Shown: piece after piece, positions 24,648-36,907 of the stretch
Position numbering within the stretch: the stretch's first letter is position 1
Layout of the letters: each line of letters starts with the position of its first letter
Source: Nannobrachium achirus
Lineage: Eukaryota > Chordata > Actinopteri > Myctophiformes > Myctophidae
Length of the DNA: 64,000 nucleotides
Reading direction: 5' to 3'
Assembly: GCA_963921795.1 (NCBI GenBank)
Contig: OY997650.1
Span: forward strand, 21,723,463 to 21,787,462
Notes under the pieces: model-generated
What the model saw: the letters and a program-made list of their open reading frames with translations, nothing else
What the model was told of the DNA's origin: nothing
Databases searched by the model: none
Program-made: the position numbers and the translations under genes

Positions 24648-26004
24648 TGTACATGCGTGTCTTATTTGTATACACTAAACGTTTCAATGATTTTGATTAA
24701 CAGGTGGAAAGAGCAATGGAGGATATGGAGAAGAAAAGAGCTGACTTTAAGGCTGGAAGATCACTTGGGGTAGGAAATGTTTGTCCCTTTATGTTGCAGT
24801 TATTTTTTACTTTATTAAAGAGAGCAGTCTGTGAAATCTCATCTGTCTTTTGCTGCATTTGTGTGTGTAGGTGAGTGGTCGTGAAGTGTTTGAGTTCCGT
24901 CCAGACATGATTGACGAAGATGACGATGAAGCAGACGACACTCGATATGCCAAAGGAGAGGATGAAGAAGATGACTACGAACAGCAGGTAAAACTCTCAG
25001 AATCCTAACAGCGTTAGTCTGAGGCTAGTGCATGTACATACAGTATACAGTACATATAGTACCCTCTTAATTGACTGCAGACATTCTCAAAATGTTTATA
25101 CCATTTCAGACAAATATTAAAAGCCGCCTTGGACAAAGACGGAACAATCCTGTTGGAAGAACACATAACGCTTATGCACACTCTCTCCCCTGTCTGAACT
25201 GTATATGAACCCCCCTCCCCAGGTGGAAACTACAGTATTCCAGGACATAGACCTATCCCGTTTTGTACCCCAAGAAGTGGACAACAAAGTGGGTATCACT
25301 GTAGCATCTATGGACCGTTTCACCTCAAGGAATAAAAGTCAGCCCACGGCAGAAGACAACGGTGAGAAAGTCTATGATTATTGAGGGACTGATTCTTTTT
25401 ACACATTCCTAACCTGGCTGCTAGCACGACCATTTGGCCATGACAACTGAGATCTGAGCTGGTTTGCGTACAGTATGTTAGGGCAGGTCACTATGGACTG
25501 TTATGCAGGCACAGTATCTTACAATTTAGGCATTGTAAAATGTAGCGTGCAGGGAGTTTGAGAACTGACATCCAATCGAGCCTCTGATCAGGAGTATATC
25601 AAACATGCTTGAGTTTTAAAACCTGAATCTGGACACGTGTATGCGATACTGTAATTTGTGGTGCCCAATCTTTCTCATCAAGTGTTCTGTGAAATTCAGT
25701 CATTAAATCTGTAACGAAGCTTTTGCTGTCTTAAAGGTCTTGTAGTTATGTAGTATAGTTATGTAGTAAGTTCAAGGTATAATAAAATATGAACTTTCTA
25801 ATTATTTCCTTTATTCTTCTGTTCTCCCACTCTACAGAGGAGCAGGTGAATGGAGCATGTGGTGGTGAGGAGGCCAACGGGATTTCAGGAGAAGAGGAGG
25901 AAGAAGAAGAGGAAGAGGAAGTGCCTGTGGATGAGAACCTCTTCACAGGAGAAGACTTGGACGAACTCGATGAAGAACTGAACACAATGGTTCTGGAGGA
26001 CTGA
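17109..26004 (+). CDS. zc3h15: Zinc finger CCCH domain-containing protein 15 (DFRP1)
   Basis: Complete 11-exon coding region, 427 aa (human about 426). Exons: 17109-17183, 18675-18773, 20429-20534, 21007-21159, 22212-22306, 22826-23011, 24075-24155, 24704-24769, 24871-24987, 25223-25361, 25838-26004. All introns are GT-AG and all phases join. The start [11 protein letters not shown] heads a Lys-rich tail. Two CCCH fingers are visible: C102-x7-C-x5-C-x3-H120, and C178-x17-C-x6-C-x3-H207 in a conserved KYGWFW context. The region around 230-300 ([11 protein letters not shown]...ADFKAG) corresponds to the DFRP domain that in other species binds and stabilises the translation GTPase DRG1. The acidic C-terminus ends [20 protein letters not shown]. 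The protein is cytoplasmic and ribosome-associated in known homologues. Identification is by remembered homology and is firm. Confidence 0.96.
17574..17765. mobile_element. hAT-like MITE in zc3h15 intron 1
   Basis: Ends are CAGTGGTTCTCAAACTTTG and GTTTGAGAACCACTG, inverted termini. The central part is the small palindrome 'agtgtacaaatggaaccaaa' / 'tttggttccatttgcacact'. A tandem partial copy of the right end follows to about 17808. Confidence 0.75.
18969..19465. mobile_element. hAT-like MITE with perfect 8-bp TSD in zc3h15 intron 2
   Basis: Termini are CAGGGGTCTTCAAC and GTTGAAGACCCCTG. Flanking direct repeats are identical: gattaagt at 18961-18968 and 19466-19473. A segment of about 90 bp ('gtatttgacagtttaagtgg...') is tandemly duplicated inside (about 19201 and 19291), and the short hairpin 'agcagatctacaagc' / 'gcttgtagatcggct' lies at 19121-19166. 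No transposase. Confidence 0.9.
23264..23932. mobile_element. Long foldback element in zc3h15 intron 6
   Basis: A near-palindrome with arms of about 290 bp. 'ggttgaaattcaactcccgg' (from 23373) pairs with 'ccgggagttgaatttcaacc' (to 23832). 'gcaagcatttgttttgca' (about 23533) pairs with 'tgcaaaacaaatgcttgc' (about 23659). Outer arms reach 'agtaagggg' and 'ccccttact'. Centre about 23600. A half-copy lies at 28165-28385. Confidence 0.85.
24577..24645. repeat. (TA)n microsatellite in zc3h15 intron 7
   Basis: About 68 bp of uninterrupted TA, about 60 bp upstream of the exon 8 acceptor at 24703. Confidence 0.97.
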
Positions 26005-26135
26005 GGGGGAGGTGGAAGACAGGACAGACAAATGACAGTAGATCCACTAATTGGACTGACGGACCGAAAAGCAATCTAGACAGTTATCGAGTTCAAAGCG
26101 GGGTTTGAATGGTTTTAATATTCAGAGACTCTCTT

Positions 26136-26141
26136 AATAAA
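26136..26141 (+). terminator. zc3h15: zc3h15 polyadenylation signal AATAAA
   Basis: AATAAA 132 bp after the stop codon. The short 3' UTR would end near 26155-26165. Confidence 0.8.
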
Positions 26142-26169
26142 GCCTGATTCTATGAAGATACACAGCTCG

Positions 26170-27300
26170 TCTGTCCACTCTCTCGCCTATCGCTCTCCTC
26201 TCTCCTGTTCATTCACACAGCTTGGTTTCCAGAGTACGTTGAAGCAGAGACTGCCAGGGTTTATTGCCAGTGTCAATATTCTGATTCTATTGTTCACCTG
26301 TTTGAAGAGCAAGCTTTCTGTAGAAACACAAATAACCTTTTCTAATCTCATTTGAGATATGGAACACTAGGACTTGAAACATCTTGGTGATAAAAGGAAG
26401 AAATTAACATCCCGTCAGATACAGTGGCTTAAATCTTGGAATTAAAAATGTCTTACATTTTGGGACAGATGAATCTTCCTATTCCACCTCAGGCTATTTA
26501 CTTGCCTTTCTTTTTCTTTAAGTTATTCTTAATACAGCCCCTAATTTAAGAATGCAATATATCAAAGACATTAATCGGTTTGTCAAATTAAGCCCTGTGG
26601 ATTCAACTTGTTCTGAAAAATTGGTCCACAAACTGCATTTCAAAAGGAAAAGCGGCCAACTGTTTTTGGACCTGCCTTGAAAAGCAGATTAATGCCCTCG
26701 GCCTGATTAGACCCGTTTACCCTGGTCCTGGAGAGGTGTTGTTTAATCCCTGTAGGGAACCAAGCTCTGATGTCATCGCCTGCCCAACTGTAAATAATGT
26801 TCTCGAGCAAGTTGCCTGCTAAACAATAAAGATCATTGTACATGCTGTGTTGTGTGCCTTGATGTTTGAGTGAAAAAGTATCCATAAATCCATTTTACAC
26901 TATTGTAAATTATCCATGTTGGTTCACTGTAGTGCCGTTTTCTCAACAATTCTAACGATGCGTAAAATTAATATTAGACGCTGATTATACATACAGCCAA
27001 CCAGTTGAGGAAATTGAGGCTTTAACCTTTTCACTTTAAATATGAGACCATTGAGCTTTAACCCATTGAGAGGGGAAATCCGGAAACAGTTTTCTGAGAA
27101 ACTTGTTTCTTTATCACTGGTGCTCAAACCTTTCATGCCAAGAATTATAATCACCCCCAGAATTATTTGGCCACCGATCATCTCAATACTGTTCCAGGGA
27201 ACCCCAGAAGTAAAACAAATCTTTGCTTTAAAAAAAGTATTTGCATACATTTTCATGATTTTTGAAGCGGTGAAAACCGCTTCCAATGAGTGGCTTTGTG
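26170..27300. other. Intergenic between zc3h15 and the repeat cluster
   Basis: No exon, RNA gene or clear repeat boundary recognised. Confidence 0.45.
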
Positions 27301-27304
27301 TGTA

Positions 27305-27660
27305 TCACGCCCATATATGGTGATTTTAGTCCAGAATGAACAGGCTTTTTCAAAAACAGAATGTCCGTTTAATTACCATATATGGTGATCTCAGTCCAGA
27401 ATGAACAGGGTTTTTCAAAAACACAATGTATGTCACCTCATGTCCATATATGGTCACTCCAGGCCAGAATGAACAGGTTTTTCCTGTCCCGTACGTGCAA
27501 AATATCAGTCCAGAATGAATAGGCTTTTTCAAAAAGCAAAATGTGTGTCCCATGTCCATATATGGCCATTTCAGTTCAGAATGAATAGGCTTTATCTGTC
27601 CTGTACGTCCAGAATATGTGTGCGGTATCCCTCCCCAGAATATGTGTGCGGTATCCCCCC
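27305..27660. repeat. Second CCATATATGG tandem cluster
   Basis: About four degenerate units of roughly 75-110 bp share 'ccatatatgg', 'cagtccagaatgaacaggct' and 'tttttcaaaaacaaaatg'. CCATATATGG cores are near 27310, 27378, 27445 and 27556. The core matches the 1-5 kb domain but the spacer sequences are different, so this is an independent amplification around the same 10-bp palindrome. Confidence 0.8.
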
Positions 27661-28164
27661 AGGTTTTATCTGTCTTGTACATGCAATAGGTCTCACCTAT
27701 TGCAGCAATGACAAATAGCCGCAAAAGAGCAAATACATTGAAAATCTAGCAGAAGTTGAGAAGGTTTGAGAACCACTGACATAGTAGTCTCTCAAGAACA
27801 GACTAACTGAGCTCCAGTTAAGTGAAAAGGACCTTTTCTTTGACGATGGCTAGCCAGATTGCTGACATAGAAACAAAGGGTTTTCAGTAGGCCACAAAGA
27901 TAACAGAAACTGAAATAATTATAGAGGGATGCAGTTGACAAACAACTAAGAGACCAGCAAGCAGGATTTTTCATATACTTTTTTAAAACCTATTATACAG
28001 GCTGTCATACCAGCTCTCCAGACAATTCTATACTAAGATTCACCGCTTCACTTCGAACCGAGGTTTGATTTTTCTAAAATAACACACAAGCTCATAGCGA
28101 GCAGTCTATGAGCTTGTATATCTATTTTGCAGATCTGGGTTAAGAAATATGAATATATCCTGTT

Positions 28165-28385
28165 GGTTAGTTTACTAGCCCAAGGAATGTTTTTTGTGCA
28201 AAACAAATGCTTGCAATGGATTCAGAATCATGAAAACCCTCCAGTTAGACCCCTCACATGCTACTTAAAGCAGAAATTTCTTTTTTTTTTTTTATATATT
28301 TCCTTTCCTGTGTAGTGGAGTCAATGGGACAGTGAATATACAAATGGCCATAACTTTTTTTCGCGATGTTTCCGGCAGAGCAGGC
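28165..28385. repeat. Half-copy of the zc3h15 intron-6 foldback element
   Basis: 'aaaacaaatgcttgcaatgg' followed by 'attcagaatcatgaaaa' and 'cccctcacatgctactta' matches the right arm of 23264-23932. It shows that the foldback is a dispersed family. Confidence 0.75.
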
Positions 28386-28709
28386 CTCTCATTCTGTGGA
28401 CCTTAATGACCAAACTAATAGATAAAACAGAAATAAAAAGTGCGGCAGAACATCACAGGTTCAATCCTATTCCTTGAGCTTTTGGGCATGTGGATCCCCG
28501 ACTATGTAGAGAACTGACCCCTGGGTCTGTCTGCCTCTGCAGGCCAGTTTACATGTCTGTCTAGTCATCAGACAATATCCAGTTTACCAATGGTCTCAAA
28601 TGAAGGGTTTATTGGCTTTCTTCTCAGTGTAACCAGTTGAATGAGTAACTTCACCTTCCCAGATAGTATTACAAGAAGGACCACCACACAAAACATGACA
28701 TCTGGGTCA

Positions 28710-29321
28710 TAATGTGTTGACATAAGACTTTATTCTCTTAAACACAACATACTCTTTGATCCAAAATGGGGGACGCATGCGGCACTGTAACAAATTACAC
28801 ATTCACTAAAAAAGGAATGCTGAAGATACTTTGATTTATGAGCAACGTTCTTCAACATAAATTCTTGAGAATCGGTGTAATCACACAAGTCTTTGATAAA
28901 AAGCTAATCTAAAAAGGCTGCCACCTAGTGGGGGTTATTTAGAGTTCCATCTAAGTCACATGAATATCTTCTAATTTTAAACTAAATACATCGGCCACAT
29001 TTAAACTTAAGTCGGTTGCTTCATCTCCTAATGCTGCAAAAGCAAGGTTTCAGCCATCTGAATAGGCAAACGTAAAGATCTGAGATTTAAATAGTGCATT
29101 TAAGAATGACTAAATATCTATGGCGTCCAGGTATGCTGACAGTACTGTGTGTTATACTGGCCAACTGTATGTCTTGACATAAAGGTGGCACGAAGTTACC
29201 GATAGCAAGTGGGTCACAGAGAACGGTCAAGACAGGTCAAAGGTCGTGTCAGAGGTCAGATGATGGTCTTGGTGTCGGTTGGTCTGTCAGGGTCAGGAGT
29301 CAGTGTCATGACAACAGTCGC
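28710..29321 (-). other. rbm45: rbm45 3'-UTR terminal exon
   Basis: Immediately after the stop codon (30226-30228) there is a strong donor (G|GTAAGTA, exon end 30218). A strong acceptor with pyrimidine tract, 'cttgtctcctag', precedes 29321. This implies a spliced 3' UTR. The junction would be only 8 nt past the stop, so it should not trigger nonsense-mediated decay. Confidence 0.6.
28729..28734 (-). terminator. rbm45: rbm45 polyadenylation signal (AATAAA on - strand)
   Basis: TTTATT on the + strand. It lies about 590 nt into the inferred last (non-coding) exon starting at 29321, with transcript end near 28710. Confidence 0.6.
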
Positions 29322-30225
29322 CTAGGAGACAAGAAGCTGCAGAGAGTTATCCAAGAGGGAAGAGACAAGCAAGTGAGTTTTCCGTACAGACTTTGTAAAG
29401 GCATAATTTACCAGTCAACATTTAATCAAAGTGCTGAAAATGTTAAGTAAACATTGATCTAATTTTCTCTACTTCACAATAAGCAGTTCTCAATAAACTG
29501 GTAACAGAAGAGATTGCAATGTGGATATCTCATTTTGAACTGCAAATGAAAGTTAATGGTAACGGTAATGTCCATTGCACCACATTATGTCACAATACAG
29601 TTACATTGTTTTGAATAGGATAATATTCATAGTTTTGCCACTGTACTTGTTCAGTACATGATTGTATTCAAGTACTGTTACGTGAATTATGTAATCTATT
29701 ATTAGAAAAGAAAGCAACTACAATAAACAGCGAATACGGTACATAAAAATATTGTGAGGTTTCTACAAAACACTACTGATTCTGTCAGATCCATTTCATA
29801 ATATGTTTTTATTAAAATACCAACTGGGAACCCATTCGGCTAAAACAAATACATAAAAATCAGATCCGTCTTGAGAGATTCATAAAAAGACATTTCTGCA
29901 AAGAAATGTGGTTATTCACTCGGTATGTAGAAAAGTTTTGAAAACAGTAACCAAAGTAATTATGGAGAAATTTATCTTACAAGAAAAAAATCCTGCTTCT
30001 TACTTATAAACATGCCAGCGTCTGCAAGGCCGTTTAAAATATTAGCATGGGCTATAAATTGAAAATCAATTCAGCAGACAATATTGGTGGCACCTGTTAT
30101 CCCCCACAAACCTTTAAAAAGCTTTAATTTCAGGGAGCATTTTTGCCCCTGTGCTCCTGTATATATTGCATACACTGTCCTGTGGTGTTGGTTGTAGTAG
30201 AGAAGTGCAGTACTTACCCCTGGCT

Positions 30226-33200
30226 CTAATAGGTCCGAGGACGTTTGTGGGACTCCTCTCTGGGAGGGTCGGCCAACATCACCTTCATTCTCACGCCGTT
30301 AACCACTCGTCCATGAAGAGCTGCCATAGCATCATCTGCACACTAAAGAGAGAGAGAGTTTTAACTGTTACAACAGATCTATTAAGGGTTGTTGATGCCA
30401 GACCATGTGCTGGCACTAAATTATTAGTCATAATGTTGGCCTTTTTTTGTAAGGTGTGTAGACCGGTCATGTTTGATCCTTAAAGCACCATGCCAGTGGT
30501 TTCACATGTTTAGCACATTTTGCAAAGCATACCATAGTTGTACATGAACAGATGATTTTTTTTTATCTCTATTTTTTTTTTTTTTTTTTTAATAAAGGAA
30601 AAAAGTCTGGGACTTTAAGGAGAGAGGTTCATGCTGCCTATCATATCAAACCAAGGTTGGATTAGCTCAAACAGTGAGATATACATAATACCGGTATATC
30701 CTCCATTTCTGTATATCTTCAATTTCTTTATCAGATCTTGCACCCGTTTGACTCACCTGTTTCTCGGCATACTTCATATATCCCACCTTCCTGCCTGGAA
30801 CCAGATGCACCTCAATCAGAGAGCCAAATCGACTTGAGACAAAGGGAGGGAGAAAGAATTCTTAATTGGCTTGATTTTAGTTTTTTTGCATTTATACATT
30901 CAACTAGGGATGTCCCGATCAAATAATTTCTTTTTCCTAGATAAATACAGATGCACAATGCACACTTCCAAGTATATTTAAGTAATTGGTGAAATGTGTC
31001 GAAGCATTTGACTTGATTAAAATAACGCACAATGGGGTAAAAAAAATGTAAACATGCTTTGATCAGACTGAGACATCCGATCCCTACATTCTACAGAAGC
31101 TAAGTAATGCGATTTCTAGTTTTAATACTATAAACAAATTAAATCTGGAACAGTTTTGTAATTGAAAACAAACAGACACAATTATACACACTGTAAAGGA
31201 CTAAACATTTAATTGTGATTAGTGTACAAATGTTTTATAGATTGGTCATAGATTTACCAGTAGACATCCTCCAGCACATCCTGGGGCAACGGATTAGGGG
31301 TGAAGACAACAAACAAACGCTCCTTCACCTTGCTGTCAGCCGGAGCTAGCTTCTTCAGAGAAGGCAAGGATACATCAGTCTGAACCCGCGGTATAGGAGC
31401 AGCAGGAGCGTAGCCCTGGAGGATACAAACAACCTCCAAGTTCATTATCCGCTACATTCATTTTTGTTTAACTCATTTCATGCAAGTTACAAGGATTGAC
31501 CATATTTCCACAGCATCCAATTTGCTCTTAAGTATAACTAGAGCAAAATTGACACCATGTGAATATGGCCAGCAGTATTAATGGTATTAACAACATGAAA
31601 CCCGAGTTCTCAGTCTCTTGTGATTAATTACTTAAGCATTTCATTAATAGAGAGAAATGGAGGAAGTGCCTTGGGAACCAAAGTACTAGTACACTACACC
31701 ACCTGGACATGTTAATAGTGTGTTCAGGGATTTATCCCCAATCCAGCCATGAATGCATTTGTCTCAAGCGCTTTGGTAGCTTCCAATAAAATGTGTCTTG
31801 AGCAATCTCAAGTGATGATCACTCTGATTGCTCATTCTTTATTGAATAAAACTGCACCAATATTTACATTTGATTTCAATATTATTACATCACTACCTCT
31901 GGAGAGGGTCAGTGATTTTCTCACAGTAGCAGCATGTAAATGTAATTCACTTGAATATTCTATATACAGTTTATCAATATAAAGATTTCTTGTGGGGAAG
32001 GTTAAATGTATGTTGTTTACCATGTAAATTGAACTGCTACAGCCTAAGGCAAACTATGTGGCCAACACCACACCCTGCCTAAACTTAACCATACTAACAG
32101 CGGGAAATGTACACATTTAGAGCTTGAAGGATATCCAATCCAAAGCTAAGAAGGCCAGGTGCTGCATAAAAAACGAATACACGAAAGGGCACAAGAGCAT
32201 ATCCACACACTAATTACATATACCTTTATTTGCAACGTTTCAACCCATTTGGAACAAAATGTGTGGTGTAAATGTAATCCAGCAAAATACATGGACATCT
32301 GGACACAAGGTGCAAATTAATGTAAGGTTTAAATACCAAATAAGCTTCAACAGTCTAGATTGTAAAGATAAGTATTTTGAATTCTTGCCTGGGAGGATTT
32401 CATCATCTGGCTGGAGGAGGGACCATTCCACACTGTGGACATCATCTGTGCTGCTACAAACTGCATGGCCATACGACCTACCGGACTAAATACACAAGGA
32501 AACATGCTTTATCAATAGTATCAAACATAAGATTATATAATTCTATGCATCGGAGCATGAAGAGGTTGTTCCAGACATTTTATAATATCACATCAACCAG
32601 ATTGCAGGGTTTGACGTTAATTCCTACTTGCCCTGCAGAGCAAGTATGTGTTACTTTCTACCATGTGTGAATCTGTACCTTGTGCGGTCCTCTCCATCAT
32701 CAATGAAATTTACAGCCAATCTGTTGCCAGGTGGATATTCAAAGCCATTTAGCTTCTCTTTAGCATAGACTGCAGATCCAAGGTTGTTATAACGAATCAC
32801 AGTATGGCCTGGGGAGAACATATGAAATACAAAGTGACACAGCAGCATCTTATAGTTCTCCCAGTAAAGCTATAAATGTGAAACACATAACAAAATCAAT
32901 TATTCTGGACCCGACAATATTTTTTACGATCACAATTTATTTGGGGGAAAAGCAATACTTTTATTCCACATTTTAAAAGCTCTGTAGATGTATTATTAAC
33001 TTCTTATTTGTCTACATGTGTAACTATGCATTAAAATACGATTTTTTGTGAGTGTTGCTTGCCAACCTTTGCTCAGTCCATAGGAGTCTCTCTGGAGGTC
33101 ACAATAGTCCATGCCGGGGATGAGATCAAACAGAGCATAGATCTGTTCTGTGGTCACCGGCACTCTCGGCGATGACACCATTAAGCAGCGTGTGATGGCA

Positions 33201-36200
33201 TCACTGGAGCGGTAGTCTGTCGCTGGGTAGCTGTTGGGGTCACCTGGCAGGTGTAAATAATGCAACAGAAACTGTTAAAGTGTGCCTCTGGAATTGTATA
33301 GCTTTGTATTTCTCTTCTCGGATACATACAAGGCACGCACAAGTAATGAAGAATTACCCAAATCAATGCTTTCAATGAGGAAAACATGGTAGCTTTTATT
33401 AATTGATTAATGGGGATCCGTAATAAACTAGTGGATAAATCAAAGTTGTTCATCCAGACATCACTTTTGCAATTTTACTAATAATTGTTCCATTGTGAAT
33501 TTATTCAGCAAAACAGTAAACACAGTTGTCACAGTTAGGCCACTAATCTCTCTCTATATATATATTTTTTGAAATCTCAAATAACTTAATTAAGTACAAT
33601 TATAAGTAATTAAACAGTAACATCACCAGTAAGACTCCCTAATCAGGAGATAAGCGACTGTCAGGTCACATCCACAAAGGCAATTGTAGCCAATCAGAAG
33701 GGCATATGGGAAATGGGACAGATCCATGTTGATGACATGACTTTTTAGAGATACTGTGTACCGATTTGCGTGATTTTAGGCCAAAATCTGTAGGAGCAGT
33801 GTCAAAAAATGTGTTTTGCAAAAATCCGCCTGATGGTGGCGCTAGAATAGGGCCATGTGAGAAATGAGGGGTGGAGGTTGTGATTTGCCATCCAAGGAGT
33901 GTGTGTGCAAAGTTTGGCATTGATAGGGCCAACGGTGGCAGAGATACTGTATGACTAGGGCAAAAGTGTGACCTGACTGACTGACAGACTGGTGGAGCTT
34001 TTCATAGTAACTGTGACCTGACGGTCGCAATGATGCATACCCATAGTATAGGGGTAGGCATTAAGGACATCTCCACCCATGTGATCAGCTCTACTGCCTC
34101 CAGAAGGGTATTCTCCGCTCTCCGCTGTGGTTCTGGTGCGAGGTTCAGCCAAGATAGCCCTGTAGCCTGTCGAACAAATTGGGACATTTTAAGTCTTAAA
34201 AACTCAAAAGCTTACGGTATTTGGCAGGTACGTACAGTATGTGCCAATTTATACTTCGGCAACACTTTTTTAATGTAAAAACCTCACTGATCATAATTTA
34301 GAATGTTTTTATGATTACCTTATTCTTCGTGTTTAAAGATTAAAGGTTTCTGGAGAGAGTTTGATTTATTATCATAATATGACAAGGCTTTCACTCTCCC
34401 TAACATCAACAGATGGATGGTCTGCTGCGGACTGGTTGTAGTAAATAGTGAAGAGCCATTTGTAATATTTAGCATGTAAACGCCTGAATATTATCTAATT
34501 TATCTTGTGAACTAATGTTAGCTGTCTGTACATGGAAACTAAAGCTAACTAGATTAATGTTATATAGATTACAATTATTATTAAACCATTTTCATTTAAC
34601 TACAAAAACCTTCCTGCCCATTGCACTGCAATAATTTGAGAAAAGCCAATTCACCAATCCATCTGGACAACTTACATCCACAGATGAGAAGCGTTGTTCT
34701 CCAGTCATACACACCCCAGGTGTTTACATACATGGTCATAAGATGAAATAGCATTACCTCGGTCACAATTCTCTATGGCGAGGGCAGCTTGGGAGGGCTT
34801 GTAGTATCTGACGTAGCCAAGACCTTTACTTTCACCAGTAAACTTGTTCTTTATGATGACACAGTACTCTATATCTCCATAGTCCTAAGGATGGAGAGAG
34901 GGAGAGAAAGATCATTTACTCTATCAAGTTGTTTAATGTTCCCAAACTTCCCATGACACTCATAGCCTTTATTTTACAAGGTCTTGTGGCCAGGTGCTCC
35001 TTTCAACTCATTCCACACTGCAACGTGCACAAGCATTTGACAGCTTCTGTACTAACATACGTGGTGGATACTGACATGCTATATGGTGAATCGAAATGTC
35101 ACAGATTATTGCAGACTTCTTACTCTAACGTACTGTGCTGGCTAAAGAGCTCAGCATCATTACATCAAGTCTGTAATGATATAATGCATCCAAGAGATCT
35201 ACTCAGAGTCAGACCTCACTGAATACCAACATCTAAAAACATGCTTTCTTAACTTTGGCAACTTTTGGGCAACCCCACTAGCAGACCAATGTAGGGTGAA
35301 ATCTGCACCCAAGCCAGAGACTCTCTGGAAGTCTGAATGAAAGCCTGCATTAGCCCTGTTTTGGACTTGATTTTATTTTAATCGTTAAGTCTGCAAATTG
35401 AAATTGATGGGAAGAGCAGACATGTGGATTGAGCCATAGAAACTTTAAGAATCAAATGAATCAATAGATCCAAGTGGAGGACATTTTTATACAAGAGTAC
35501 ATTTTAAAAGTGATGTTTAATTCATTTAAACTTAAATGTAAAACAACAAGGGGAAAAATTCAAGTAAAGAAACAAAGGAAAAACAAGGGAAATAAAGCAA
35601 ATGAGGCATCTTTAGCTTTAGTACTTTGAATGTGTCTTTGAGGTCCTCCTCTGTGAAGGTTTTGGGAATCATCACAAAGATCCTGGTCAGTTCCTCATCC
35701 TCCACATCCCGGTGTCTGGCTGAGGACCGCGACTGGGCGATAAATACCTAAAAGACAACAAAATAATAATAATAATAATAGAGCTGGGCAAAATCACACA
35801 AGTCTTATCACGCTATCTACAGATCAAATGTTGATGTTCAATACACAATATTTCAATATCATTTCTTTGTGTTGTTATCTGAATATGGGAATTAGTTAAG
35901 TGATTAAGATGTGGGGAGTAATGTGTGTAGGCGTGTAATGTAACATAAGGTGAGTAATGTGGTGGCGTGTTTGGAACTGTTGTCCACCACAAATGTCATT
36001 GCCATATTCCTCTCACCACCAGGCTTTCCGTTGTCATGACTACTTCTTGCTGTCATGGCTACTTCTGGCTTAACAAAGCTTGGTCAAGTGTCAATGACCA
36101 AACTAGTATTAACAGTCATTCAAATGATTGTTCCTATTCATTTCCTAACGAAACGCTTATTTTTTTCTTTTGGTAATTCAAATGTTTATATTTTTCAAAG

Positions 36201-36907
36201 TGGTACAGAATGTAACTCTGGTACAATGAACTGAAAGCAGCATAACTTTAGAATGCAGTCAGTTCAAGAAACAAAATACAAGCAAGATAGCATCATAGAT
36301 GGTTAAAATCAATCTATGATAGTGTTGGTCTAACCATAAATTGTAACGCTTGTAGAGGTATTTTATTTTGATTCAAAATAAAAGTCACTATAATAAAAGC
36401 GTTATAATTTATGGCTAGTGTTGATCCAAGGACCACGGCTATGGAATAGCATGCAATTGCATAGCCCCATATAGCCCCATATAGAACCTCACCCGTCGCT
36501 GCATACTGTGGAGCACAACAGGACGCAGCGACGGGTGAGGTTCTATATGGGGCTAGCAATTGCAGTATCTTAATTAGACTTCTACACTGAAAACTCAGGA
36601 CAAATCGTGCACAATTACTTGTTCAGCCACCCACCTTGATGGGTTTAGTTCCTTCCATCAGAACTTTGCCATGCATCTCTTCCATGGCCAAGCATGCATG
36701 GGACGACTTGGCGAACTTGACATAGGAAACGCCTTTTGACTCCTTGGTCTGTTTGTCTTTGACCAACCAGACGCCCTGGATGTCACCGAACACGGAGAAA
36801 CTGTCTCGGATCACATCTTCCGACACGGACCGACTGGTGACCAGAAAGAGTCGGCTGTTTGGAGGCTCGTCAAGGTTTTCAGGGCCTTGTTTGGAGTAGT
36901 CGTCCAT
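30226..36907 (-). CDS. rbm45: RNA-binding motif protein 45
   Basis: Complete coding region, 467 aa (human about 476), 10 exons. In transcript order: 36635-36907, 35625-35747, 34758-34884, 34041-34166, 33067-33243, 32679-32808, 32389-32485, 31258-31415, 30757-30832, 30226-30342. Phases join throughout. Four RRM-like regions are visible. RRM1 is about 18-95 ([16 protein letters not shown]), RRM2 about 112-185 ([18 protein letters not shown]), RRM3 about 237-315 ([18 protein letters not shown]), RRM4 about 384-455 ([18 protein letters not shown]). The C-terminus, HKRPRTY, is the conserved nuclear-signal end. The homologue is a nuclear RNA-binding protein that oligomerises and is found in stress granules. 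All introns are GT-AG except intron 7, whose donor is CAG|gcaaga. The exon 4 donor is about 11 bp from a MITE. Confidence 0.96.
33622..34030 (+). mobile_element. Dispersed MITE of about 410 bp in rbm45 intron 4
   Basis: Starts 'caccagtaagactcccta' and ends 'gacctgacggtcgcaa'. A reverse-complement copy lies at 37875-38203, and a fragment with the same middle is at 63225-63325. Its end segment ('tttcatagtaactg', 'gacggtcgcaa') is the same as the unit end of the 1-5 kb satellite, where the 'gactgactgac' stretch is expanded to CCGA repeats. No coding potential. Confidence 0.8.
36317..36430. mobile_element. Small palindromic MITE in rbm45 intron 1
   Basis: 'gtgttggtctaaccataaat' pairs with 'atttatggctagtgttgatc' in inverted sense, with 'gattcaaaat' at the loop. 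TA dinucleotides flank it, as in Tc1/mariner-type MITEs. Confidence 0.6.
36453..36563. repeat. Perfect-arm hairpin in rbm45 intron 1
   Basis: Outer ends gcaattgc / gcaattgc. Arms 'ccccatatagaacctcaccc' and 'gggtgaggttctatatgggg', then 'gtcgctgc' / 'gcagcgac', around a loop of about 20 nt. The long, nearly perfect stem lies just 70 bp from exon 1's donor. Confidence 0.8.

Noticed and set aside
27350..27724. 124-codon open frame on the - strand
   Set aside because: It follows the tandem CCATATATGG repeat units and has repeat-derived internal duplications. No homology.
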